A stretch of DNA of 64,000 nucleotides. Origin: Archegozetes longisetosus (taxonomy: Eukaryota; Arthropoda; Arachnida; Sarcoptiformes; Trhypochthoniidae). Shown one piece after another: positions 21,375-33,787 of this stretch. The stretch spans positions 10,147,172-10,211,171 of the forward strand of contig JAEMBT020000008.1 in NCBI GenBank assembly GCA_018873245.2, written 5' to 3'. The notes beneath the pieces are model-generated. The model was not told where the DNA came from. It saw only the letters and a list, made by a program, of their open reading frames with translations, and ran no database searches. The position numbers and the translations under genes are program-made. Position 1 is the stretch's first letter. Each line of letters opens with the position of its first letter.

Positions 21375-21978
21375 TGTATGTTAAAACCATTTGAAAATTT
21401 TGTACCAAAAGTAAATAAATATTTTAATTCTTGATTTTTTACAGAATTTGGAGGCCATTTGCAAAAATGGTTAATTGCCTGATATTTTGTATGTCTTTGA
21501 GCATATTTTGAGCTAGGTTTGAATTTGAAAGCGTTCCGAAAGCGCGCGACCTTCCCGGTTTAGTTTTAATGCTTTTCTATAGGAATTAGAGACAACTTGT
21601 TTGCCGATTTAATCATATTTTCCTCATTGGAACATATTATGAAAATTTGTCTGAATGTAAAGCAAGACCTAAACATTGATTTAGTGCAATAATCCAAAAA
21701 ACCTTACATCTCCACACAAGTCGTTACTGAATCCAATGCATCATATGATCTAGACATAATTTTTTGTTACTGTTTCAAATTATGTGCAATCTTAACATAA
21801 ATAAACATCAGTAAAGGAGTATTATCGTTACAGCATTAGGATGTACAATAGGCAAACCTACTACCCCCTAGCATGAGTTATACCCTTGAAGCGTCAGTAA
21901 AAGCGCCAATGATTCGAAACACTCTTTATTTACTAGTATATTTGATACAGTTAAATCTCACAATAAATGACTAATTTT

Positions 21979-23386
21979 TTAAAATAATTTTTTACAATAA
22001 TTATGATCTAGTTTAGTTTTAATATTTGCACTATTATAATTATTATCTAGCAAAATATCATCGAATGAATCACTTTCATCCTCTGTATCGCTTTCAGAAT
22101 CTTCTCCGAAGTTTATTATGAGATCATCAAAAGTTGAATCAATGAGACCGTCATTTTCCCAGTAATTTCTTTCAACACGCCTAAGATGCTCACAATAATT
22201 TTTCCAATTTTCTGGCTTAACTTCTTTAAAAGATTCTAGTGTTAGTTCTCGAACTTGCTTTTTATCATTTCCTATATTATGTTGACCGAAATACTTTTTC
22301 ATTTGAGACCAAACTAAATTCAATCGGATTTAAACGACAATGATAAGGTGGTAACCTAATAGGGATATGACCAGCATTTTCGATTATTTTGTCGACTGTG
22401 TAATGCTTTCGCGGCATATTTTTTGACCAAATCCAACAATTCAATTTTTAGAGCATCTTCCGGATATCTAATGTTTTATTCTTAAGCCAATTTTTAATAA
22501 CATTTTTATTATCATTTTGTGTTGGGATATGACTGTATAATCTAGAATGTGTAGGCGCATTATCCATAACTATTATGGAATTTTCGGGCAAGTTTGGTAA
22601 AAGTTGTTTTTGCAGCCAACTTTCAAATAATTCACTATTTAATTCTATGTCTTCGAGAATTAAATCAGCATTTTTTTATAAAGCCATTCATTGAACCAGC
22701 ATGGATTAAAGAAAAGCGTAATCCTTGTCCGATAGGAATTTTTAGATCCGGTAATTCACCATCACATAATAAAATCTCTGAAGTTGTGAAATTTTTATGT
22801 ATAAAAGTTTCGTCTAAATAAACCCATAAAGAATTGGATGCGATTTTTCGAGTGCATATTTTTCCGTAAATGATTCCTTCTTTTCATAACATTTTCACTT
22901 TTTTCCATCACAATTCTTCTAGAAACCTCATTAACTTTTACAAATTCACATTCCATTTGTTTAAACAATCTATAAAATGTAGTTTGACAACAACCGTCAA
23001 AGCTCAAATTATTATTTTCTATTCTTTTGTACAAGTCTCGTATGTAAGGAAGTATTTTTTCGATGTAAAATTGATTAATCATGTTTCTTATTGTTTTTAT
23101 CCATAGAGTCAAATATATATTTCGGAAGTTTATTTCTTACTTTTTTTGGTGATTTTAGGCCCGAAAATTTCGGATTGACTATGTTAAGTAGTGTAGTTCT
23201 TCCCAGTTGTGTAACTTTGATAAGTTCACGAATTACGCCCTCTTTAGGCAGAGGATCCATTTTACCATATAAATAATTATAGAATTTTATTATTAGCTCT
23301 TTTGATTGAGAACTTATTACACGTCCTTTTCCAAATCTAGATTTAAAAGGACCAGTTCTTAATTTTTTATTCAATGGAGAAGCCAT
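21979..23386 (-). pseudogene. DDE transposase with very long second spacer (about D-x82-E), frameshifted
   Basis: Reading starts at ATG 23386 (MASPLNKKLRTGPFKSRFGKG). The N-terminal region is helix-rich and plausibly DNA-binding. Catalytic motifs are YLDETFIHKN (first D), IVMDNAPTHS (second D) and PPYHCRLNPIE (third, E). The frame breaks at least near 23090, 22830, 22660, 22465 and 22400, and again near 22320, so no functional protein is expected. The tail is acidic (EDSESDTEDESD). Counting across the breaks gives about 82 residues between the second D and the E, against 34-39 in ordinary mariner/Tc1. A long-spacer clade of this superfamily has been described as DD82E; that assignment is from memory. 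Confidence 0.7.
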
Positions 23387-23487
23387 TATCACAAGTTTAA
23401 CAACTTATCATAAACTTTTAAAACTTTAATCACAAAAATATCACTTTATTATCACAAATTGGACTTATTTAATGAATAAGACAAAAA

Positions 23488-23990
23488 GGTAGGCTTTCGG
23501 AATAGGAGGCAGTCAGAGAAAATTCGTTGTTTGCTGCTTTTACCCTGAAACCGGTTTCGTAATCTGCATAAATCTAAGGCATAAGCATCGTAATTTTTTT
23601 ATACTCTTACAATTATTTCTTAATTTTTCTCTTAATTATATAAAACTAAGTCAAAATATACAGATATAAATTTTGATTTTCAAATAAAAACATTGTTTTT
23701 AATGTTAAAAATTAAACTATAAATTTTCTTTACTACTCGTTAACATTTGTTTCATAAAGAGTGTTAAAAACTCTGAATACTTTTCATCTGCCACTGTAAA
23801 ACTTTGCTCAAATTTATTCTGACTTAATAGCTGCACTTATCTTTATAAAATTTACTTATATTTCTTTAATTATTTGCATAAGTTATCAAACTTATTTGTA
23901 ACAAAGATCCTACAGTAGGCTTGGAAAAATCCCCATTATGAGATTTTTCAGTTAGGGTATTACTACTGCCTCCTATTCCGAAAGCCTACC
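23488..23990. mobile_element. Nested small element with 8-bp target duplication
   Basis: 503 bp with inverted ends GGTAGGCTTTCGGAATAGG (a 26-bp perfect match) and flanking direct repeats GACAAAAA at 23480-23487 and 23991-23998. An 8-bp duplication with GG-starting ends suggests a Merlin-like or hAT-like MITE. It sits just upstream of the decayed transposase, inside the 21822-24260 element, so it inserted later. Confidence 0.85.
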
Positions 23991-24260
23991 GACAAAAATA
24001 TTTATATATAATTTACATTTCCAAAAAAGTTAAAACTCTAATACAAAATTATTTAACATTTTAAATAATTTACCTGTTGTTTTTTAAATTTTTTCTAAAG
24101 ATAAATAACTTTTAAGTAGTTTGATCGCTAAAAATGTAGACTTTATGTCGTCTATTTTAGTTTTTAATCCCAAGAATCGTCTTATTGACGCTGAGGGGGT
24201 ATAACTTATGCTAAGGGGTAGTGGGTTTGCCTATTGTACATCCTTACGCTGTAATGATAA

Positions 24261-25407
24261 TAGACTTTCTGACGTTGACGTTCGGTAAACGCTCACATTT
24301 AAAAGCTGAGCACTGAGCGTTCCTTCGTACCCGAGCGTTAGTGCGAGCTTTGAACACTAAATTTCGCTCGAGCGTAAGCGTCGAGCGCCGCCATCACTGT
24401 ATATTATCAGTATGACTAAACAAACCAAAAGCTTTAAGCCATGGCCACCTTTAACCACCATAAGCTCCATCTCCGAGAAGAAATTTCACGTCACATACAC
24501 AACAAATTTATCGAGAATACTTCTAAATATACTGATTGAGAATATGTAAGCATGTTCTTAAAATTCTTTCTGTGAATGTAGTTGTAAGTTTTTAAATATA
24601 GACATTTTACGAGTAAATAAAACTTAAGTATTTCCCGTTGAAATAATTCACTTGACTTGATAAAAGATCAATTTACTGAATGCTTACAAGCAATATTGAA
24701 ATATTCCGATTTTTTAAGTTTTATACTGTGCGCTGTACAAATCGTGTTCGAGTCGAGTCTATTCAAAACGCAGCTTGATTCGCTTGGACATGCGTCGAGC
24801 CTACTCGGAGGCTCAAATTAGTTAAAATTAATAGGTTGTAGCACATTCTAAAAATTCTATGATATGCTACAAGATTCCGGAATATTCTAAAATTATTACA
24901 TTTACTGTAAAATTGCAGATTGTTCTAGAATGTTCAAGAGAATTATTATATTTTACTGCAAGAATCCAGATTTTCTTGAAAGCTTCAAGACCTGCAATTG
25001 GTTTTGTAATGTTCTTGAAAACTCCAGGATATTCAATTGGTTTATAAATTCGCCTAGAATATTTTAGGTAGTCACTTAAGTTTCAATATCATTTCACAAC
25101 ATTAATCGATTCTACTGTTTGGATAAGTTGGATTATTCGATGCTTTTCACATTAGTTGGCACGTATTTTCTTGTTATAGATAATCAAATATACAATTAAC
25201 AATTAACCTTGCTAATACTCATCGAATTGTTTGAGTTTTTAAAAGAAGCCATTACCAGTGTGAGTAATTATACAAAATATTAATTCAAAATGAAAAAGTC
25301 AGTATTTTAAAAATTTTTTATGAGCTATATCAAAAACGTTCACTGAAAGAAATAATTTCGGCTCAATATCTCATTGTTAAAAATATATATGAAAGGTCTG
25401 TTCAGGT
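24261..25407. other. Unassigned stretch
   Basis: No gene is recognised. Bases about 24285-24405 are unusually GC-rich with repeated GAGCG/CGCTC words and may be a decayed transposon end. The rest is AT-rich. Confidence 0.35.
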
Positions 25408-26080
25408 CAGGGCTCTCAGTTGAGCGCAAATTTATTATTTTGCGCATTTCGATAGGGCTCTATCGATATATTGAATAATACGATACATTGATATAATGAT
25501 AGATATACACTAGTATTCAAAATTTTTCAAAAGTTGAATACAGTTTTTAAACTTTTGATCGATACATAATTTTTAATATAAACCTCTTAATCTCTTAATA
25601 TAAACCGCATCTCTATTGTTCTTTGTGATATAATATTGAGCGCAAATTATATACGAAAATCATTATACTATATAAAAGTTTTATTCGCTTAGAAATCTAT
25701 GATAAAATTTTATTTCAGAAAGTTAATTCATTCCACAATTTATATGTAAAAAACTTGATTCAAATACAATATAGTTCAATTAATTGTTATAGAGAGTTTC
25801 AAATTCAGTTTCAGACTCTACCTCTACATTTTCGACATCATTAGAACTATTAGAATTAGAAATATTGGGTGCAAAATTTCCGTTGTCATGTTTTGGGGCA
25901 TTTCTCGTAGAGGATAAAATGAAACACAATTTAAGTTATTTGAATTCAACTAACTTTTAATTTTTAAATGAGCGCAATTTTGCGCAGATTTTGCACGAAT
26001 TTTGTTCGTACAACTATCGAACAACTTTTTTGTTCGATAGTACGGAAAGTGCAAGAAACAAGCGAAAACTGAGAGCCCTG
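25408..26080. mobile_element. Non-autonomous hAT element (673 bp)
   Basis: Inverted ends CAGGGCTCTCAGTT are flanked by an 8-bp duplication GTTCAGGT (25400-25407 and 26081-26088), which is diagnostic for hAT. The interior has no transposase. It contains an acidic coding-like remnant on the minus strand near 25800-25920, presumably the tail of an ancestral transposase. Both ends and the duplication are intact, so the insertion is relatively young. Confidence 0.9.
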
Positions 26081-26110
26081 GTTCAGGTATAGCGCTCTCT
26101 AAAAGCAGTT

Positions 26111-26583
26111 GTATATTAATTTGGAAAAAGTTCACATGAAAACTATTCTATCAAACGAAAATTATAAAATGTTTAACTACATTAAGAGATAAAAGTTTGG
26201 CCTTATTAGTAACATTATATTTTCTTGAGTTCAAACTGTTTCATATCAAAGCTTTTATTTAACAACTAAAACCTTTTTCGTTCACTATTTATTAAACTTA
26301 TTGTAACAATATTACAATTTTATCGAAATTTTGATTCATTTTGATGAAAATGAGAATATTATTGTATACTTATTTAATAAAACATGTGTTTTTACTTATT
26401 TATGTTTTGTTTATATCTTACAATCAACTAATTGATCAAGAGTTTATCGGAGTCTCTTACGTCGTCTTTAAAGTTCGGCCTATGATTGATTTGATTTATC
26501 TGTCCTTTTATTTTGCAGTTAACGTGTTTTTCTAAACTTCAAAATGATTTTACTTTCATGTGAACTTTTTGCAAATTAATATA
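26111..26583. repeat. MITE-like element with about 31-bp inverted ends
   Basis: GTATATTAATTTGGAAAAAG at 26111 pairs with the complement of the tract ending at 26583 (CTTTTTGCAAATTAATATAC), with one mismatch over about 31 bp. No coding content is seen in the interior and no clear target duplication was found. Confidence 0.6.
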
Positions 26584-27185
26584 CATGTCTTTTATTCATT
26601 GTTTGTAAAATTTTTATCGGTTTACATTTGCTACAATATTAATTAACTAGATTAACGAAAGTTTATGCAGAAAAAGTTAAAATAGAGCTGATATACACTC
26701 TAATGGAGATGAAAAATATATTTAGAAAATAGATTCAACTTTTGATTAACATTTAGTTATATTCAGGCAATCGATGGCAAAATTTGAACATCAGTTTCGA
26801 TAGGATCTTCTTTACTTTTGATCAATAGAATCAAATTAGATTTTTTACAACTGAAAATATTTCACAGCATATGGTATGGCGTTGAATCAATTTTCTGGAT
26901 ATCAAATGGTTACTCCGGTTTAATGAGTCAGAAAATAATTCATTTTAAGCTCTTACTTGATTGGGACAAAGTGTAAAACATTAATATTTAGTTTAAAGTC
27001 TTTTAATCGGATATTCTGGCATCAAATAGTTAACGTTTTAAATAGTTTCTGATAATGAAGTTTTAGTTTAAAATATTTTGAGAGCATCTGTAAAAACATG
27101 TATTCAATCGGTTTTAGTAGTCGTTTGCACAGAAGTAGTAGAAAATGAATAATAATCTAAAATGAATAAATCTAAGATATAGTTA
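26584..27185. other. Downstream region of the ENPP gene
   Basis: AT-rich, no gene recognised. It should contain the ENPP 3' untranslated region and poly(A) signal. Confidence 0.4.
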
Positions 27186-29443
27186 TCACAGATCTTCCTC
27201 GTCATCGTCTTGTAGTAGTAAAAGTGTTTCTTCAGGTTTTTGCAGACGTTTAGCGCGCGTTATCATTTCGTCGTCAAAATGATTATTAAATGAATTAATG
27301 TTTGGGTCTAAGTGTGAGCGCAAATCAATATCAAGTCCAGAACCCAATGAATCCCAAACAATATCCGGAGGTTTAGGTTTTCGGAAAGATTTTCCAACAC
27401 TTGTGGCGCAGATGAAACAAATACTTCCGAAGAATAATAGACCGAAACCGCCAAAAATAAATACAATAACTAAATGAACAAATTTATATCAGTTAAAATA
27501 GTTTTGGCAAGTTTTCAGATACAAGTCTTACAATTGAACCACTTTTCACTGCTCTCATCATAATCTTGTGCGTAAAGTGGTGGAACCAATATATCGAACA
27601 CATTAGTGAGCGAACCATTACTCGGGAATTGTTTGATTGGAAATAATTGTAGGATATACAGCATTAGAGGATAGAGATCTATATTTAGAAATTCTTTTTC
27701 GTGATTGTAGTTAGTCTTAAATGCAGGACCAGAGGCTATGAATAGTGGACGCATTGACGGCAATGAGTTATTGTATCCATGATTTCCCCAAACAGTTACT
27801 CCTAGTAGAAAATTAGTTCAATTAAGTTTTTCGAATTATATAAGACGAACATTTTGCATACCTTTTGGAGTCCAAGTCATGTTCTGGTACACATCCCATC
27901 CTTCATCTGCTACTAGAAAAATCGGCAAAATTCGTCTGTTTTGTTGATAATGATATTCTTCTGGTATTTGATTCTTTTTATAAACTGAGAAATTCATTGT
28001 TTTTGATGCGTTGAGTAAAGTTTGAAATACTTGTTCGTCATACCCAGGTTTGGGTAAAATAGACCAAACCGGAGATGCACCGTATATGTCATACCAGTTC
28101 TTATTCAGGAATGTATCCAAATTTATTACATGATCGTGTCTTTCAATTCAAATATTTAATTTTAATACAAGAGATTAGTACCGATTGCATATCAATCCTA
28201 AGTTTCATCTCATTATTCTATTCATGCATATTTATATCAAATTTAAGTTTGAAAAATTTGATGAAAATTGTTTGAAGACTTTCAATAATTGAAGATTTTC
28301 AATATTTCAAGAGTTATAAAAAATTTAAATTGTTAACTTGTGTCAATACCTGATTTCAGCCATTCCATGATCACTGAGTAGTATTAAATTTGTTCGACTC
28401 AATAATTTCTTTTTCTCTAATCTCTTCAATAAATACCCAATTGTTTGATCAGCTTTTCTGACTTTGGCCATAACTTCACTACTGAATGGTCCGAATTCAT
28501 GAGCGGTAGTGTCAGGTTCATCAAAGTAGGCAAATATACAATTGGCCGATTGTATGGGCTTTGAGAGCCAATCAATAATCATATCTATACGTTGATTCCA
28601 TGTTAGGCTATCATTATAACCTTGTAAATATTTTATAGTTTGGTTCTTGTAATGGACTTGACTTCCGGGCCATTGCATTGAGCCACTAAAACGGTTTTCG
28701 CTATCAAATAACTGATTCGCGACCTATTATTGAAAAATAAATATTTTTATCACTAGTTATTAAACTGAATACAACATTTTTTAACTTTCTTAGTATTTCA
28801 AAAAACAACACAAATTAATTGAGAGATAAGCGCATCACAGAAAATACTATTTATAATTGACAAAAGTTTATAACTTGTTTTAACTTATAGTTAGTTAATG
28901 AATACAAACCCAAACAGGAATCAATAGACTAGTATTCCACCAGCTATCTGAGGACTTATCGACATCAAAAGTCTCATTAAACACTGGATCAAACATTTTA
29001 TTGTTTATGATTCCATGGACTTCCTCGTAATAACCGGTGGCTATTGACTGATGATTGGGATATGTTTTGGTCACAAAAGTTGATTTCATATGACCTACAA
29101 ATTGAATCAAAATTCAAATAAACTTTTAATATCATTAATGAAAGCAATCGATTTGAAAATAGAGACAAATTTTTTCGACAAACACTTCGACGCAGAAAAG
29201 CCATTAAACGATAGACAACTCATACTGACCTCTGACCCCATTCTCGGCCAATTCGTACATGTGAGGCGTGAGTGAACTATTGATGTAATCATTTCTGAAA
29301 CCATCAAAAGAGATCACAATAAGTATAGGATGACAAACAATTAGTGGCACTTCGGTTGTAGTTATTATTAGTTTTAAAATTATTGATAAAAATATTGAAC
29401 TATTTATTGATGAACAGCTATTAATTGACAATAAAGTGTACAT
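27186..29443 (-). CDS. Ectonucleotide pyrophosphatase/phosphodiesterase (ENPP family)
   Basis: Six exons on the minus strand: 29230-29443, 28910-29094, 28350-28723, 27862-28139, 27532-27801 and 27186-27469, giving 534 residues with continuous phase at every junction. An N-terminal hydrophobic segment (about residues 17-45) acts as signal or anchor. The catalytic domain shows metal ligand D in ISFDGFR (D47), the nucleophile threonine in TKTYPNH (T82), DEPDTTAHEFG, LSDHGM and VWGNHGYNN. Near the C-terminus is a transmembrane segment (IVFIFGGFGLLFFGSICFI) followed by a cytoplasmic acidic tail. This layout, one catalytic domain with a C-terminal anchor and no somatomedin-B or nuclease-like domain, fits the ENPP4/5 type. 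Such enzymes hydrolyse extracellular nucleotides or phosphodiesters with two zinc ions. Several potential N-glycosylation sites (NSS, NQT, NDS, NMT) support surface exposure. Confidence 0.92.
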
Positions 29444-30068
29444 TTTCTTAAAAATTCATTAAATTTTAACATTATTTTCAATTTCTATCACATATTTATC
29501 ATTCAATTAATTGTTATTGTTTTGCTGTTTTAACATATTTTTGTACTTTAGTTTGATTGTGAAAAATCTCTTAACTGAATGCTGTTTAGCCTAACAGTTA
29601 ACTGGTTATAGTTCCAGATTTCGATGCTCAAATCGCTTACGCAATTATTTATAGATTACGTCCGCTATAAACTTATCGTTTGTTCAATTATGAACTTATT
29701 CAAGCATTGACTACTAGATAACACGCTTTCCGTTTAATCAGAATAACCTTCGAAGACAACTTTGTAGAGACTTTTTAACTACTTTATGTTTAAAATAATT
29801 TTCTAAGCCAATAAACTTTAAAATTGTCGGACTTTTAATAGTTTTCTTTCATTTAATTAATATCACTTTTTAATCAAGCCAAAAGTTAATTTTAACAAAA
29901 AAATTAACATTCAATAACATATTATATTAAAACAATATTCGATTTGAATTTTACAATAATTTTTTCATTAATAAACCTCACAACTAATAGTTTCTAAGCC
30001 TAGCTGACCCAAAAATCTATTTGAGATCCAAGAAAAATTTGAACAAAAACCCTAATTATTACACATAA
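29444..30068. other. Intergenic stretch between ENPP and PDH genes
   Basis: 625 AT-rich bases between the ENPP start and the stop of the PDH gene, both on the minus strand. It should include the ENPP promoter and the PDH 3' end. No other feature is recognised. Confidence 0.5.
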
Positions 30069-32296
30069 CTACAATTTAATATTAATTGGTTTATTAATTT
30101 GCTTATGTTTATGCTCAGTGAACGGGGTAATGCCTCGGATATATTCTTCGAGAGGTTTGACATAAACATCACCATAAAGTTCTTCCAAATCTATTTCTGG
30201 GTCAGATTTGGCGGCTTTTACTGCTTCGTCGACTTCTTTCTTAACTTCAGCGTCAATTTGTTTCAATTCATCACTTGTCACCAAATCAGCTCCAAGTATT
30301 TTATCCTAGAATCAATCGAAATCAAGTTTAAAAATTTGAAAAAGTACAAAAGTAGTAACTTTTCTATTCAGTTAAAGACTGATCGACATACAAGTTGTGA
30401 ATGAAATAAAAGTTTTAATGGATTTAAGATAATAGTTACCTTAAAAGAAGTAATTGGATCTCTTGTTTGTCTAACTTCTTGTATTTCTTCGCGAGTCCTA
30501 TAACTGGTTCCGGGATCACTCATACTGTGTCCGTGATATCTATAAGTGGCCACTTCCATAACGAACGGACCCTTTCCTGCTCGACACAAGTCTCCGATAA
30601 AACGAGTCGCTTCCCTCACCTTATAATGTCAAACAAACCATTCATCAATCAACAAATATTCAGTTAAAATTAAATGACGCTATGTATAAACAGTCAATAG
30701 AGTTTTATGTTACTTTACTTTAAATAAATTTAATCTTGTAAACTCAATACTGTATATGAGTTCTCGCGCTTACCAATCACTCTAAGGGAATTTAATTAAT
30801 TTATTTTAGATTAGATAAGAGCGTTAACTCTAGTTATTAAATTTAGAAAATCAAAGCTATATTCAAAAGTATACAAAACAGTAATAAGCTCTGAATTGTA
30901 TGAAAAATTCACTAGTTTTAAGCTAAATATGTTGGTTCTGAAATGGCTTTTGTGTCCAACAGAAAATGGCTTAAAAATAATGAAATTCAGTACAAAACAA
31001 AAGCGAAGTCTAAAATAATAGGTACAGAGTTCTGTTCCTATTCTTTCATAGCATCAATTAAGTAATTGATTTTCAGTTACCGCGAGCACATCCATGCCAT
31101 CGACCCAAATACCGGGCACATAATCACCTCTTGTATAATAGTCAGTACATGCAGCTGCTCTATCGGCTGAAGTTCCCATTCCATAGCCGTTGTTTTCGCA
31201 AATAAAAATCACCGGCAATGACCATAGCTTTGCCATATTGAACGCCTCAAAGGCTTGGCCCTGATTTGCAGCTCCGTCACCATAAAGAGCTAGCGTTAGG
31301 TTATCTGTTCCACGATACTTCTGTGCGAATGCAATACCAGCTCCTAATGGGACCTGTGCTCCAACTATACCATTGCCACCGTAAAAGTTCTTTAATTGTT
31401 TAAGAATACCATAAGATTGATTGAGTCAAATGCTTTGCTAAACTATATCAGTCAAATCTATGATCAAGTTAGCAAGCTTTAATTTTGCCGATCATTCAAA
31501 TCGTTGTGAAATCAATAGGCTTTTATCAAAAGTTTATGCATTAAAAATATAAACGTTTAACAAATTGAATCAATAAAATCAGAAATAAAGCCCAATAATT
31601 CTCTTCACAGCTCTCATAAAGAGCTCGATTGAGCGCAAGGATGTATTTCATCACATTTCAGATCAATTTGTTATTGAATGAACCGTGAAATCAAAGATAT
31701 ACTAATAGCTAAATCATTAAATTAAAATTCAATTGAAAAATTATGTCACGCACGTCATTATACATGTGCATAGATCCACCTTTTCCTCGGGCACAACCAC
31801 TTCTTCTACCGGTCAGTTCCGTGAGAACACCCTTTATGGAAACACCGCGAATATAAGTCCAACCGTGGGCTCGATATGCGGTTATGACAGCATCAGTTTT
31901 GCTATCAATCAAAACAAAATTGAAACAAACAAAATACAATGAAAGTAATGAGTGAGATCAATACCGAATGGCACTTTCCATTCCAACAGCGATCGCTTCC
32001 TGACCAGAGTATAAGTGACAAAAACCACGAATTGATTTCTCTTTATATAAAGAATTGGCTGCGGCTTCCATTCGCCGAATTGTAGCCATTTCTCGGTAGA
32101 ATTTGAGCGCATCGTCTCGTTCGAGTCGGACGTCAGTACTTGGTGATTCTTCGAGTCTATGCAATTTATAAGGTTTAGTCTGAAATGATGCCGATGAAGA
32201 CACTAATCGTTGACTCGACACTAGAGGCGAAAACAGGTTTCGGATAAACGAAGACATCAGTTTTGGTTGAGATGAACAATGGGTTAACGCCATCAT
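30069..32296 (-). CDS. PDHA: Pyruvate dehydrogenase E1 component subunit alpha, mitochondrial
   Basis: Five exons on the minus strand: 31965-32296, 31754-31901, 31081-31389, 30440-30619 and 30069-30305, giving 401 residues (vertebrate PDHA1 is about 390). A serine- and arginine-rich N-terminus ([20 protein letters not shown]) is a typical mitochondrial presequence. The thiamine-diphosphate motif is GDGAANQGQ followed by [10 protein letters not shown]. The phosphorylation loop is [12 protein letters not shown], with the serines regulated by pyruvate dehydrogenase kinase. Other landmarks are [17 protein letters not shown] and [16 protein letters not shown]. The enzyme decarboxylates pyruvate as an alpha2beta2 tetramer in the PDH complex. 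Start choice: ATG 32296 or 32293 is taken; an in-frame ATG at 32257 gives a cleaner presequence, and an upstream one at 32464 is less likely. The second exon uses the donor GAC|GTGCGT. Confidence 0.95.
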
Positions 32297-33787
32297 AAGT
32301 AATAATCGATTATTTGTTTGATTTTTTACCCGATTTTTGGCAGATTTTTTGTGGTTTCTATTAGTATCTGGTTTTGATACTAATGATGTGTTAATACTTA
32401 TGACTTTGATTGAAATAGCTCTATCTGTGTTTTGAGTTTTGGTACTTTTAAATATGATATACACCTAAAATATGGCTAATTTCATGTGTAAGACGGCTGC
32501 AAATTTTGATCTTCAATACTATAGTTGTGGGCTTACGCTTTAAGTTCAAGGCTTTTCCTCAAAAATAGATTCTAATTTCATTATCGAAGTGTATCGTGAG
32601 CTAAGTAATAACCCTTAGCGCCATAGGTGGCAAAGTCCATAACTATTACGCGTGAAAAGCTGCTATATTTCAATTTTTTACCACAAACACCGCCTCAAAT
32701 AATAGATTTACTTATTTTCTAAGCCCTTATATTTGTTGATCAACATTTAGGCGCTTAGATCAGTTTTGCAAACCTTTAAATATCTTTAAATGTTTTCTAT
32801 GTGATAAATGCTTCATGTTTAATTAAATAATAGAGCTTTTCATTTACTTATATTTGACTTTAAGTTGAAAACAATTTTTGTATTAATTTTGTGCTAACTT
32901 TAAGATTTTATCCAACTTTTCTTCACTAATAACTAATTCTTGTGCAAAACCACTTGAGAAAACCCTATTGAGATCTGTCATACTTGTACGAGATCTAAAT
33001 CGTTGCAAGTAAGTTAAACTTCAAAAGTTATTAGCATTTATTTTATTAAGAAATTGATAAAAATTGTTTTATTTTTCGATACATTTTTATATATAGTTTT
33101 GCAAAACATGTCATTATTTTGTGTAAAAGTCTTAAATGGTAGCCAAAAAGTCACTAAGACTTAGCAAAAGCTGACAGAAAAGTTTTGTTAAAGTTTCGAT
33201 ACTTTCATAGACTATCAATTAAAGTTTGACTTCGTTTCTATGTAAAGCTGCTCAAAAAGAGTTGAAATCGATATGAAGTCTAAAAGATATTCTAAACATC
33301 TGAGACGATTGATAGCTTTAAGTATAGATTGAAATCATTGATAATCTCTAATTACTTTTGGGAATAAGAATTGATCTTATTGGACTCTACTTATAAACAA
33401 CTGGCATTTGGTTCAAATATCAAGAATATAAACTAATTTTCAGTTGAGCTTCGAAGCAATTATTTGTACAAAGCTATTCTCAGTTAATGTTAAGCACTTA
33501 AAATATAATGAACGAAAAGTTTTTAACGTTTTTACTTGAATTAAACCTAATATTAAGCTAAATCTGAAACACATTGTTTCCAATGGCTTTTAATTAAGTG
33601 CTTGAACATCGATAACTAATTTTACATTCAAATCAATTACATTTTAAGCATTTATTTCGAGCAAAAGTTTTCCAGACCTCTTGTTTGAGCAAGTTTTAGG
33701 AAATTGATTCCAAATTTATGTTTAGTATGAGAAATAGGTTTTTGAAATTATTTTCTAATAGTTATAAGTTTATTAATATGTAAAAAA
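32297..33787. other. Shared upstream region between two divergent genes
   Basis: 1.5 kb between the PDH gene (minus) and the RRM/F-box gene (plus). It should hold both promoters. I see no strong TATA box, no repeat and no further gene. Confidence 0.5.

Larger units (their letters stand above)
20645..21560. repeat. Large near-palindrome (916 bp) with tRNA-like arms
   Basis: The arms 20645 to about 21072 and about 21134-21560 are inverted copies with very few differences. The outer ends are GC-rich (AACCGGGAAGGTCGCGCGCT). The spacer is about 60 bases. Each arm contains a tRNA-like segment with A- and B-box promoter motifs followed by a T-run. No target duplication is visible. It may be two head-to-head copies of a tRNA-derived SINE or a foldback transposon. 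Confidence 0.85.
21822..24260 (-). mobile_element. IS630/Tc1/mariner-type DNA transposon with long inverted repeats, degraded
   Basis: Terminal inverted repeats of at least 65 bp (left from 21822, right to 24260) share GGATGTACAATAGGCAAAC and a following tract. Both ends are flanked by TA (21820-21821, 24261-24262), the target duplication of this superfamily. The transposase lies on the minus strand (21979-23386) and is frameshifted. A separate 503-bp element is nested upstream of it. A fragment of a related copy lies at about 6973-7097. Confidence 0.8.

Noticed and set aside
24285-24405. GC-rich block read as a possible hAT or SINE end
   Set aside because: Only one end-like sequence is visible, with no partner and no duplication.
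30099-31942. Plus-strand open frames opposite the PDH exons
   Set aside because: They mirror coding exons of the minus-strand PDH gene and have no motifs.
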